From Shouchella hunanensis (GTDB taxonomy: Bacteria > Bacillota > Bacilli > Bacillales > Bacillaceae_D), in contig NZ_CP117834.1 in assembly GCF_028735875.1 (NCBI RefSeq), positions 2,840,001 through 2,904,000 on the forward strand: 64,000 bases of DNA, written 5' to 3'. Positions 56,483 to 63,941 of the stretch are shown here, one piece after another. The number at the start of each line of letters is the position of its first letter. Positions within the stretch are counted from its first letter, which is position 1. The notes below the pieces were generated by a model. It ran no database searches and was not told the DNA's origin. It saw only the letters and a list, made by a program, of their open reading frames with translations. Made by a program: the position numbers and the translations under genes.

Positions 56483-57219
56483 TCACTGGGGTTGTTCATA
56501 ATGACTACGTAATGCTTACGGGGGATCGCGCCACAATAGCCTTGACCTATGACGTATTTGATGACGGCGAAGTAACCAAGCGTTGTTTCAATACCGTTGA
56601 AATTGATACTCCGAAAGTCGAACAACTTACAACTAAAGTATTACTTGGAATCACTGGATGCGTAGATATTGGCGTTAAATTAAGAAATTTCTTGCGTGAT
56701 AGAATTAAGCTAGACGACAACCTTAGTGAATGTGCTGATCTGTTAGAGTTTTTTATACGCGAATTAGAGACGGACACATCGGTCGAGGCTTCATGGTTTT
56801 TAAGTGATTTTGGCGCGGACACATCCGTATATATGCTCGGATTTACTAGTGAAGGCAGACAAGGGATAGTTAGCTACGACAGTGGACTAAATGCGAAGGT
56901 CAACGTAGAGTTACAGGGTGCTAGCGATTACATGTCATTCGCTGATGGTGTGGGCACTAAAGCGCTTGATGATCCGTTCGAGCTGACGGAGAAGCAGCAT
57001 CCGGGCATACTGACTTTTATGCAACGTGCCGATGATATCCACCGCGTCATATCATACGCTAACCCTCGGCTGGTATCGCAACAGTACGATTTAATTACGT
57101 TAGATCGTGACGGTAACGTTACGGTGTCGGCATTTAGCACCGAAGACCGATACGGTGAGCTAGCCGGTAAAGACGTCGGTGTATTTGTCAGTGACGTTAA
57201 CGCGATATATGCTGAATAG
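56473..57219 (+). CDS. Hypothetical protein, possible Ntn-hydrolase/proteasome-like fold
   Basis: A 248-residue protein with a strong GGGAGG SD inside the tape-measure end. ITGVVHNDYVMLTGDRATIA then KVLLGITGCVDIGVKLRNFL recall the strand order of proteasome-beta/HslV-type proteins (a GDRATIA-like stretch early, then a GxTG turn and long helix). No catalytic Thr is exposed by an obvious pro-peptide. I do not recognise a named family, so the fold remark is a suggestion. Confidence 0.4.
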   Translation: MSLITGVVHNDYVMLTGDRATIALTYDVFDDGEVTKRCFNTVEIDTPKVEQLTTKVLLGITGCVDIGVKLRNFLRDRIKLDDNLSECADLLEFFIRELETDTSVEASWFLSDFGADTSVYMLGFTSEGRQGIVSYDSGLNAKVNVELQGASDYMSFADGVGTKALDDPFELTEKQHPGILTFMQRADDIHRVISYANPRLVSQQYDLITLDRDGNVTVSAFSTEDRYGELAGKDVGVFVSDVNAIYAE

Positions 57220-57795
57220 GTAGTACGATGTATCCTACGTAGGTAGGCGTATCATTCCCGCGCTATTATATGAAGGAACACGTCATAAGCGGTGTCAAGT
57301 ACGGATGCTTGACGATACATCTACGAGGGGATTACGCGGTTACACCAGCAAAGGTCGCCTACTGTAGAAGGGGTCGCCAAACCTCGGGGGTCATGCCATA
57401 TCATAGCCGATACTATACGGTAGGATACCGCCGGAACACCGTACTATTATGCAGTAGTTTATGCAAGAGCCGCGGAAGATTGACGGAAAGGAAACGTTAA
57501 TTCTACGCGGTTTCTTCTTTGCATAAATAATTGTCAGCCAAACTTACGAAGACTCGTTTCGAAAACGCTGATCTAAAAGGCTTTTAACTTAGCATCGAAT
57601 GTAAGATAAGTCACTTTCCATACATAAGATATTCACGAAAATGTATTTCGTATTCATTATTAAAGAGGTCGGAAAGTATCGCAAGCTGTTTCGTTGACCA
57701 CGCAAAATGCCGTCGCCCCAACGCCCCTCCTCAAGAACCCTGAGCCTGCTGAATCGAACTTGCTTACAAATTTTTAAACCGAGGGGGTAAAACGC
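57220..57795. other. Gene-free region of about 575 bases
   Basis: No frame with an SD is supported; a 76-codon frame at 57270 has none and an odd composition. Several short inverted sequences occur (for example CCTACGTAGG at about 57234). It follows the abnormal tape-measure end, so it may mark a deletion joint or hold an untranslated RNA. Confidence 0.4.
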
Positions 57796-57824
57796 TTGAC
57801 TCCTATTAATAGTCGCGCTATTAT
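57796..57824 (+). promoter_or_regulatory. Promoter of the second recombinase
   Basis: TTGACT, 17 bases, TATTAT, 46 bases before the recombinase ATG. Confidence 0.65.
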
Positions 57825-57870
57825 GAATGTACGATTACAGAACGTACTATTACATAAAGGGGCGATATAA

Positions 57871-58413
57871 ATGGCAGAAGTAGGCGCGCTACAAACAGAC
57901 GCGGATATTAAACGTTGGGAAAACTCGTTATATGGTCGAAATCGTCTATTAGTTACGATTGGCGTCTCATTTGGTCTTAGAATTAGCGATTTGCTTAAGC
58001 TAAAGGTCGGCGATCTTCGCGGCAAGACGTCGTTAGATATTCGCGAGCAAAAGACAGGCAAAGAACGCACGGTTACGTTTAATAGAAAGGTTATCGCTGC
58101 GGCAAAGACGTTAGAGGGCGCGGACTCCGACTATATCTTCGTGTCACGTAAAGGCGGTAACAAGCCGATTTCCACCACGCAGGCTTATCGTATATTGAAA
58201 GACGGAGCAGACCGCGCTGGGTTATCGGAGAAAGTAGGCGCGATCGGTACGCACAGCCTACGTAAGTCGTTCGGGAGAAAACTATACAGAAGCGGGTATA
58301 AATTGCCGGAAATTATGAACATTCTCGGTCATTCTTCGGAAAAAATGACGCTTAGGTACATCGGGATAACGAAAGAAAACGTCGCGGTTGCGTATAAGGC
58401 GATAGATTGGTGA
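57871..58413 (+). CDS. Catalytic-domain-only tyrosine recombinase
   Basis: A 180-residue recombinase lacking the N-terminal core-binding domain. VSFGLRISDLLKLKV holds the first Arg, EQKTGKERTV the catalytic Lys, THSLRKSFGRKL the HxxR, and LGHSSEKMTLRYIGI the second His and nucleophile Tyr. Such short forms occur in Bacillus phages and plasmids, where resolution of dimers is one proposed use. It has its own promoter and is unlike the 322-residue integrase. Confidence 0.8.
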   Translation: MAEVGALQTDADIKRWENSLYGRNRLLVTIGVSFGLRISDLLKLKVGDLRGKTSLDIREQKTGKERTVTFNRKVIAAAKTLEGADSDYIFVSRKGGNKPISTTQAYRILKDGADRAGLSEKVGAIGTHSLRKSFGRKLYRSGYKLPEIMNILGHSSEKMTLRYIGITKENVAVAYKAIDW

Positions 58414-58476
58414 TTGATGGTAAAATCTGTTATGATCTTATAAGAGATTAAATTAATTTCATGGGAGAGGATTTAA

Positions 58477-58962
58477 GTGGACTGGTATAAAAGGCTTTCT
58501 AAACATAAATTTAATAATAGTTTGTATTTTGATCATTTCTTAGATTTAGTTAACGCTGAATTAAAGAAGTACAATGCAGATGAAATGGTTGCTATCGAGG
58601 AAGTGTCAGCCGAGAACCAAATCTATATTTTGGCTGTGCTAAATAATCGTTTTTTAGAGTTTAGTACCGATATTATAAATGGTAACGATTTCGAACTTGT
58701 GACAAGGTCTTATCCACTAAAAAATATTAAAGAAACCAAGAAAACAGTTAATGTTATAAACAATAATCAAAATCAAGCTGAGACATCTGATGAAGAGTTT
58801 CAATTTAGTTTTGAAAGAAGCCAAATTAATTATACTATAAAAAATGATTTAGCTCAGTTTGAAGGGTTATTGGAGTATGCGCATTATAAAGCTGATAATC
58901 TTGTACAGTCGCACAGAGAAGCAGACCTATATAAAATAATGAATCTAATTGTAAGCTACTAA
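58477..58962 (+). CDS. Hypothetical protein
   Basis: A 161-residue protein with GTG start and GGGAGAGG SD. It has an N-terminal helical part (YFDHFLDLVNAELKKYNADE), a beta-rich middle and an Asn-rich linker. AT-rich like the tailspike and unlike the recombinase before it. Family unknown. Its end overlaps a convergent minus-strand gene by 18 bases. Confidence 0.55.
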   Translation: MDWYKRLSKHKFNNSLYFDHFLDLVNAELKKYNADEMVAIEEVSAENQIYILAVLNNRFLEFSTDIINGNDFELVTRSYPLKNIKETKKTVNVINNNQNQAETSDEEFQFSFERSQINYTIKNDLAQFEGLLEYAHYKADNLVQSHREADLYKIMNLIVSY

Positions 58963-59079
58963 AAAGTGCGGTATCTTCGCGCTGTCTCGTTTGATCCCGC
59001 TTTCCGCGCAAGTATATACGTAAGGCTGGCGGTCGGTAATCGCTATGATCTGCCCGTCGCGTCGGAGTCGTAACTTCAT
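58945..59079 (-). CDS. Small protein coupled to the HTH gene
   Basis: A 44-residue basic protein (MKLRLRRDGQIIAITDRQPY...). Its ATG overlaps the stop of the minus-strand HTH gene as ATGA, the usual sign of translational coupling. No family recognised. It is too short for many gene callers. Confidence 0.5.
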   Translation of the reverse strand: MKLRLRRDGQIIAITDRQPYVYTCAESGIKRDSAKIPHFLVAYN

Positions 59080-59300
59080 ACCCGCCAAAAGTCGGAGCTC
59101 TCTCGTTCCGGCTCTATTTGGCGTACTACCCGCATGATCTTCCGCGTAACTGACGCCCCCGGCACGTAATCTTTGTCATTCGCGGCTATCCCGATCGTGT
59201 TACGTCCTACACCGCTTTCCTTCGCAAACTCCACCGTACTAATACTATTCTTGTCGAGCCATTTTCCGAATTGACTCCGCGGTTTTCCTAATCCGAACAT
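59076..59300 (-). CDS. Helix-turn-helix regulator
   Basis: A 74-residue protein. SISTVEFAKESGVGRNTIGI is the HTH, and PGASVTRKIMRVVRQIEP the following helix. AGGAGGCG precedes the ATG at 59300; a frame extension to 59426 has no SD and runs through the divergent promoter region. It is transcribed opposite to the next gene, and a palindromic site lies between them. Confidence 0.65.
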   Translation of the reverse strand: MFGLGKPRSQFGKWLDKNSISTVEFAKESGVGRNTIGIAANDKDYVPGASVTRKIMRVVRQIEPERESSDFWRV

Positions 59301-59363
59301 TCCAACGCCTCCTAATCGCTTGTAAACACAGCCTTGACCGCGACGTACGATTTTATACGCATG

Positions 59364-59383
59364 ATGCACGATTTTTTGTGCAT
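59364..59383. promoter_or_regulatory. Palindromic operator in the divergent region
   Basis: ATGCAC/GTGCAT arms with an 8-base AT-rich centre, preceded by TTATACGCAT, whose complement ATGCGTATAA recurs at the element's right-end promoter (60063). A shared regulator of both sites is possible. Confidence 0.5.
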
Positions 59384-59438
59384 ATCGGACAAGCGCCTCC
59401 GCATAAACGTAATTATCAGACGTCAAGGAGGCTTTAAA

Positions 59439-59852
59439 ATGACAAATAAAACCGATTCACCTTACCGCCCGACCGTACGATACGCGCCGATCTACAAGGA
59501 GTACGTAAACGACCTGTTCCACGCGACGACGCTCGACCGTTCGCAGATTATCCGGGCTGCCTTATTCACCGCGGCTCACTCGCCGGAGTTCCTAGCGCAA
59601 ATAGAATCGCATCTCAAGCGAGACGTCCCTATACCCTCCCCTCGTTGGAACCGCGTAGATACCGTACTATGGCGGGAACAAAGCCCGCAGCTAAAGAGCG
59701 AAGAGGGGGACGTCACACATGAAAGTGATAATCGCAAAGGAAACGTTGAGCCAGTCGTCATCACAACCGATAGGGCGCAAGAAGCCGTTGAACCACCGAA
59801 GCCGGGACGCATTAGGTCGCTTTTCCGCGGAGGAATCACGCTCAAGCTATGA
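59439..59852 (+). CDS. Ribbon-helix-helix-like hypothetical protein
   Basis: A 137-residue protein. The N-terminal part (VRYAPIYKEYVNDLFHATTL then DRSQIIRAALFTAA) has the strand-helix-helix pattern of small DNA-binding RHH proteins found on phages and plasmids. The rest is polar and probably disordered. AAGGAGG precedes the ATG. Divergent from the HTH gene. Confidence 0.5.
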   Translation: MTNKTDSPYRPTVRYAPIYKEYVNDLFHATTLDRSQIIRAALFTAAHSPEFLAQIESHLKRDVPIPSPRWNRVDTVLWREQSPQLKSEEGDVTHESDNRKGNVEPVVITTDRAQEAVEPPKPGRIRSLFRGGITLKL

Positions 59853-59997
59853 GGTAAGACCGCGGGAACTTAAACTCGTAAAGGTGAGCGGGAGTTACGG
59901 TAGCTACGTCGTTAAGACGCGTTGGCTAACCGATGAACAGTGGGCTATTTTTATAATAATTTCATTGACCGTATTATATTTAACGCTGACAAAATAG
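59719..59997 (+). CDS. Overlapping small protein with RDxxGRF motif and C-terminal TM
   Basis: A 92-residue frame starting inside the previous gene (+ overlap of 134 bases), with GAGGGGG nine bases before the ATG. SRDALGRFSAEESR resembles the RDxxGRF segment common in small phage proteins, and the last 20 residues (AIFIIISLTVLYLTLT) form a TM helix. Composition beyond the overlap looks coding. Real but unconfirmed. Confidence 0.45.
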   Translation: MKVIIAKETLSQSSSQPIGRKKPLNHRSRDALGRFSAEESRSSYEVRPRELKLVKVSGSYGSYVVKTRWLTDEQWAIFIIISLTVLYLTLTK

Positions 59998-60042
59998 CAA
60001 GACCAAAATTAACTAATCTTACTACTAATCTATTAAATTCCC

Positions 60043-60072
60043 TTGACCGTATATTTAATGTATGCGTATAAT
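60043..60072 (+). promoter_or_regulatory. Outward promoter at the element's right end
   Basis: TTGACC, 18 bases, TATAAT, pointing to attR. A 24-codon frame begins at 60062 inside the -10, without SD. In a circular form this promoter would read across the attachment site to the integrase gene. Confidence 0.6.
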
Positions 60073-60177
60073 AACGGAAAAGATGGACGGTTTGCACGTA
60101 GTCGTGCGCTATAAAATCGCCACAATGGACGGATAAAATAGGCGTAGTGCCTTACGGGAGAAGGAACGAGTAGTTTA

Positions 60178-60237
60178 ACGACTCAAAATCGTGTTCCTTT
60201 GGAGTGTCGGTTCGACCCCGACCACCGGTATCGTGAA
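60178..60237. repeat. attR, 60-bp direct repeat
   Basis: Identical to 42393-42452. The 5' part of tRNA-Leu is missing here, so this copy is not a functional gene. Confidence 0.92.
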
Positions 60238-60258
60238 ACGTAGGTTGAAACACCTGTT

Positions 60259-60297
60259 AAATCAGCATTTCTAGAGTAGTCTAGGTGCTGATTTTTT
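60259..60297 (+). terminator. Probable original tRNA-Leu terminator
   Basis: AAATCAGCA/TGCTGATTT stem with inner CTAGA/TCTAG pairing and T7, 22 bases after attR. In the uninterrupted chromosome it would directly follow tRNA-Leu. Confidence 0.8.
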
Positions 60298-60573
60298 TGT
60301 GTCATACACACGACTACCCTTGAAAAATCGTACGCGACGAATCGTACGTTTAGAAAAATACATCCGAACGAATGTCACTTTTATGACGTACTTTTCAAGA
60401 GATAAAGTATACCTAATTTTTCGTTCTTCCTACGGCAACCGACATAAATTTTAAAATTAACAAAAAATTATTAACAATCTGCTTACAATGAGACAAAACT
60501 ATGATAGACTGCATGTGATAGGGATAATTACATAGTCAGAAAGAATGGTGACTTGTTTGAGGGGTTGTTTTGG
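60298..60573. other. Intergenic region beyond the element
   Basis: About 275 bases with no gene. AATCGTACG and ACGAATCGTACGT repeats occur near 60329-60350. A promoter for the next gene is expected around 60480-60520 (TTACAA..TATGAT-like). Confidence 0.35.
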
Positions 60574-61122
60574 ATGAAGAAATTTATCATTTTCCTTTCT
60601 ATAGTAGGTGTGATGGGACTTATTGGTTTTGGAGGCTTTTATTTTGGGCAGAATGCTCTTGAGCGTATGGCTTCATCAGAGGAGCAACATGGCAGCGATA
60701 GTGGGGACGACACGAATAATCATTCAGGTGAAAGTGACGTTCAAACAGAAGAACTCGTGCTTACTGCTTCTATTGATGAAGATTTACATGATTTATTTCC
60801 TAAAGATCTGTCAGAGCGAGCGATGCAAGAGGCGATTCATTACATGTCCCACGGACTTGTAGAAGCAGAGCAAAAGTGGGGAAAAATCCAGCTGACAGAA
60901 GAGCGAATTGAATGGTTGCTTGACATTGCTACTGTAAGAGCAGATGAGTTTACCCATGGTAGCCGCTATGAGCAAATTTTATTAAGGTGGCATGAAGGGG
61001 ATTTTAGTCAAGCTGTTGAAGACCATAACTTCGTTTGGGGACTATGGGGAGGAACGATTGGAAAAGCAACACGTTTGCTTACGCCAGCAGAGGTAGACAC
61101 ATATAATGATAAACATTTTTAA
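60574..61122 (+). CDS. DUF6241-like membrane-anchored protein
   Basis: A 182-residue protein. An N-terminal signal anchor (FIIFLSIVGVMGLIGFGGFYFG) is followed by a low-complexity acidic linker. A helical domain follows (AMQEAIHYMSHGLVEAEQKW... LTEERIEWLLDIA, HNFVWGLWGGTIG), which fits DUF6241 as I remember it. It would face the outside of the membrane. GAGGGG precedes the ATG at 60574. Function unknown. Confidence 0.6.
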   Translation: MKKFIIFLSIVGVMGLIGFGGFYFGQNALERMASSEEQHGSDSGDDTNNHSGESDVQTEELVLTASIDEDLHDLFPKDLSERAMQEAIHYMSHGLVEAEQKWGKIQLTEERIEWLLDIATVRADEFTHGSRYEQILLRWHEGDFSQAVEDHNFVWGLWGGTIGKATRLLTPAEVDTYNDKHF

Positions 61123-61128
61123 TTTAAT

Positions 61129-61168
61129 AAGCCACTGCACATACAAATGTGCGGTGGTTTTTGATTTT
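61129..61168 (+). terminator. Terminator
   Basis: An AAGCCACTGCACAT/ATGTGCGGTGGTTT hairpin (two G-T pairs) with a T-rich tail. Confidence 0.85.
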
Positions 61169-61241
61169 TTTTAATTGGCTTCTCTTTATAGTGTTGTTCA
61201 AAGGTTTTTTGTAAGAACAATGATGTAATGGAGGGATCAAT

Positions 61242-61391
61242 ATGTTTTTTTTACTCGCTTTAATTTGTCAAATTACGTTATTCTTTTTTATCACATTAGG
61301 TGCATTAGTTAATAAAATTGAAAACAAAATAGCATTCTATATTTTATGGATTGTTACGGCTATACCGACATTTTATCTAGTTTTTCAATAG
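61242..61391 (+). CDS. Two-TM micro-protein
   Basis: A 49-residue protein (MFFLLALICQITLFFFITLG... ILWIVTAIPTFYLVFQ) with GGAGGG before the ATG. Two hydrophobic segments flank a charged turn (NKIENK). It is immediately upstream of the sigma-like gene (18 bases), so the two may be co-transcribed. Function unknown. Confidence 0.5.
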   Translation: MFFLLALICQITLFFFITLGALVNKIENKIAFYILWIVTAIPTFYLVFQ

Positions 61392-61409
61392 GTAAAGGGA
61401 GAGACAAAC

Positions 61410-61784
61410 ATGAAAAAGGTAAGTCGAGAAGCGGTTACGATTCGATTAGAAGAACAATATGGAATGCTGTCATCTGCAAAACAAGTACAACATTTGTTAA
61501 GAGATATCCATTCTCTTCAATCAAGGGTACTACACGATGATTTTGCAGCTTGTGACATCTTTATTGATCTACAAGATGCTATAGAACAAGCCGATTTAAC
61601 AAAGCGTCAGCGTGACGCGTTATACTATGTTTATATGTGTGATTACACCCAAGTCGAGGCGGCAGAGAAAATGGGGATCGCTCAACAAAACGTCAGAGAG
61701 TTACTAAAACGTTCAACAGAAAGAATTGCAGATATTTTTTTCTATTGGACTCATCATGATTTAGGGTATAGAGGAGGCATTTAA
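61410..61784 (+). CDS. Sigma-70 region 4-like regulator
   Basis: A 124-residue protein. The C-terminal half (LTKRQRDALYYVYMCDYTQV then EAAEKMGIAQQNVRELLKRS) is a sigma region-4-like HTH, as in phage late regulators such as Xpf of PBSX. The N-terminal part is a polar helical region without sigma region 2. It probably recruits RNA polymerase or binds DNA. AGGGAG precedes the ATG. Its stop is one base before the next ATG. Confidence 0.65.
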   Translation: MKKVSREAVTIRLEEQYGMLSSAKQVQHLLRDIHSLQSRVLHDDFAACDIFIDLQDAIEQADLTKRQRDALYYVYMCDYTQVEAAEKMGIAQQNVRELLKRSTERIADIFFYWTHHDLGYRGGI

Positions 61785-61785
61785 A

Positions 61786-62175
61786 ATGACAGAACAATAC
61801 CTTCTAGATCGTATGAAAGATTTAAAGATCCACGCAAAGACAGGGGCGATGTCTAGACCGGGACGGTTTAAAGAAATTGAGAAGTTGATTGAAGCTTATT
61901 ACGTCCAACATGAGAAAGTGCCTCCTAGTTATATGTTAGAGAAACTGGCATCTCTTTGTTTACATGAAGAGCTGAGTAATCGTAATAGTCATAAAATGGC
62001 TCACGAGTGCTTTCCGATCTTAACGGATCATCAACACACCCGTAGAAATAAGCGGGAGAAAGTGTATCATCAGATTGAATTTAGGCGCTCGCCTATTACA
62101 GGCAGCCGATCGGTCTCCTATGTAAGTGAGGACAATAGCCATACAAAAGGAAAACAAGTGTTTTATGTAAGCTAA
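61786..62175 (+). CDS. Hypothetical partner of the sigma-like gene
   Basis: A 129-residue basic protein (KIHAKTGAMSRPGRFKEIEK near the start; HTRRNKREKVYHQIEFRRSP later). AGAGGAGG lies inside the previous gene, and the start follows its stop by one base, so the two are coupled. Family unknown. Confidence 0.55.
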   Translation: MTEQYLLDRMKDLKIHAKTGAMSRPGRFKEIEKLIEAYYVQHEKVPPSYMLEKLASLCLHEELSNRNSHKMAHECFPILTDHQHTRRNKREKVYHQIEFRRSPITGSRSVSYVSEDNSHTKGKQVFYVS

Positions 62176-62460
62176 AAAATTTTTTGCTAAAATAAGAACG
62201 TATGATCGTGTTTTTTGTTTAGGTTCACGCCTTATAAGTGAGGAAGAGGAGAATTCCTTAGAGAATAAGAGAGGAGGACGAGAATATGAACAGCATAAAT
62301 ATAAAAACAAAATCAGTTTTACATTAACTTAGGTTAAGAACGCGATTGTGAAGTTGAACTTTTAAGTGCGCATCACTAATAAATATCAAAATGTAGGGGT
62401 AATTGATATTTTTTTGATGAATGTAGCCACTTATAAAAAATTGATGAGGTGAATTTTACT

Positions 62461-62988
62461 ATGAGTATTTGCATTAATAGAAGTGGTAGACAAGTTCCAG
62501 TTTACCGTGCTTTTAGTACTACGAGAATTGGAACGATTTTTCCTAATGAATTATTTTCTTACAGTGGATATGATGGAAGGTACTCCCATTTTTTCTTTAG
62601 AAATGCAAGTGGTCAGTGGGTAAGTGGTGCAAATGAAAATGTACCAAGAAATTTTTTAAGTAATGCTTATAGTGCAGGTTTTCGTAGAAGTACGGTTACA
62701 CTGGGAGGTACGTTGTACAATGTATTTGATGTTCGTCGTACTGCAAATGTTTACCGCGTCGATGGATCACGTTGGGGTTCGGTTGCTGCTGGGCAAAAAA
62801 TTGCAACTACAGGGTCGCCGCCTAGTGGTAACAGCCTGACTTGGACAACGCGTGTTAATTATGTACGAAGCACTTCAGGTTCATGGGTTCGAGTATCCAG
62901 TGGTACAAACACGCATTACGGTTTTGTTGATACTGGTATTCGTAGTGGTTCTATGCCCTCTAGTATTGGAATTTATGGGAATTGGTAA
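62461..62988 (+). CDS. SH3-like repeat protein
   Basis: A 175-residue beta-rich protein. Two copies of an SH3-like pattern are visible: VPVYRAFSTTRIGTIFPNEL and ANVYRVDGSRWGSVAAGQKI, each followed by aromatic-rich strands. No signal peptide. Bacterial SH3-type repeats often bind peptidoglycan, and phage lysis or tail proteins use them; this is a suggestion only. The ATG at 62461 follows GAGGTG. Confidence 0.5.
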   Translation: MSICINRSGRQVPVYRAFSTTRIGTIFPNELFSYSGYDGRYSHFFFRNASGQWVSGANENVPRNFLSNAYSAGFRRSTVTLGGTLYNVFDVRRTANVYRVDGSRWGSVAAGQKIATTGSPPSGNSLTWTTRVNYVRSTSGSWVRVSSGTNTHYGFVDTGIRSGSMPSSIGIYGNW

Positions 62989-63504
62989 AAGGATTGAGGC
63001 CGCCAATAAGGTGTCTCAGAGCGTGTGAAAACCTCGATTTAAAGAAATCACAATCGGGGTTTTCTAGCCTCCTGTTAATAAATGAAGCCCAAGAACGAAT
63101 GTTTTCTTTGAGATGAAATGGCTTTTTTCGCCTACGATAACTTCAAGTTTCTAGTTCATCGCAGCGAAAAAGCATTTTCATATACTCTGTTTGCAATTTT
63201 TAAGGTCTTGTATCCTTCATTAAATACAAGGGCTTGTGAGGTAGCTACTTTGTTGAGCAACTGGTTTAATAACGATTAACTAGTGAACTATCATACCTTT
63301 TATTAGGTTTAACTACTGTTCTTAACACAAAAAACAATCTGTAGTCCATTTCCAAACAGTCTTCTTCAGCTACTATTGAACATTATAGGATATACGGTTT
63401 TAATTTTAAAAAAGTGTTTAGATCTTTCTTAACAGCTCATTGAAAATGAAGCAAACTAAAAATTAGTGCAGAAAAGTGAGTTATAAAAGGAGGGGTTGGC
63501 GAAG
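62989..63504. other. Gene-free region with hairpin
   Basis: About 515 bases. A perfect 11-12 bp inverted repeat with one G-T pair (GAAAACCTCGATT/AATCGGGGTTTTC, 63027-63064) probably ends the upstream gene. Broken minus-strand frames near 63100-63260 (VFNEGYKTLKIANRVYENAF) may be a gene remnant. Confidence 0.4.
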
Positions 63505-63840
63505 ATGACTGAGCCATCTGCATATGATCTCCTCCGTAAATTAACCGAAGTTGAGATTGCACTTGCGAAAGTAACGCAACAATTAGAAAGTCAGACGAGT
63601 GTGTTAGAAGAAGTGCGTAAGGAACTTTCAATGACGAGAGAGAAAGCCGATGCTGCTGAAGAAAAAGCAGAAATTGCATATAGAAAAGCGAAGCAGGCAC
63701 TAGGGGAGATCAAACAGACTCGAGAAGAAACCTTACGAACGCAAAACGAGCGGAAAGTAGATAGACGTTGGTTTATAGGAACGGTGTTGACGGTAGTAAG
63801 CTTAATTATGCCAATGATCATCACGTTCTATTTTCAATAA
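63505..63840 (+). CDS. XhlA-like coiled-coil protein with C-terminal TM
   Basis: A 111-residue protein. A long coiled-coil (KLTEVEIALAKVTQQLESQT ... ADAAEEKAEIAYRKAKQALG) ends in a TM helix (WFIGTVLTVVSLIMPMIITF). This is the layout of haemolysin XhlA-type holin partners and similar membrane-tethered helices. AAAGGAGG precedes the ATG at 63505; an upstream TTG is too close to the SD. No endolysin gene is next to it, so a lysis role is uncertain. Confidence 0.5.
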   Translation: MTEPSAYDLLRKLTEVEIALAKVTQQLESQTSVLEEVRKELSMTREKADAAEEKAEIAYRKAKQALGEIKQTREETLRTQNERKVDRRWFIGTVLTVVSLIMPMIITFYFQ

Positions 63841-63854
63841 AAAAGCAATTTTAG

Positions 63855-63893
63855 ACAGACAGGGCTTAGAGCCTTGTCTGTTTCTTTTTTTTG
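63855..63893 (+). terminator. Terminator
   Basis: ACAGACAGGG/CCTTGTCTGT hairpin (one G-T pair), 6-nt loop with T-rich tail. Confidence 0.8.
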
Positions 63894-63941
63894 AATCTTT
63901 TTTTGCCTAATCCCGTATATAAAGTGAGTGGAGGCGATTCG

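Larger units (their letters stand above)
42393..60237. mobile_element. Integrated element in tRNA-Leu (about 17.8 kb)
   Basis: It is bounded by perfect 60-bp direct repeats, with a tyrosine integrase 113 bases inside the left end. It carries replication-type winged-helix proteins, iteron-like repeats, two regulatory switches, a tailspike, a scaffold-like gene and a tape measure. Terminase, portal, major capsid, holin and endolysin genes were not found. Much of it is richer in GC and in CG dinucleotides than the flanking chromosome, while the tailspike is AT-rich, so it is itself a mosaic. It may be an integrative plasmid, a phage satellite or a deleted prophage. Confidence 0.85.

Noticed and set aside
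57270..57500. 76-codon plus-strand frame
   Set aside because: No SD, unusually Arg/Tyr-rich and scattered Cys; it looks like chance in a gene-free region.
60574..63840. Treating these genes as part of the tRNA-Leu element
   Set aside because: They lie outside the right att repeat and beyond the original tRNA terminator.
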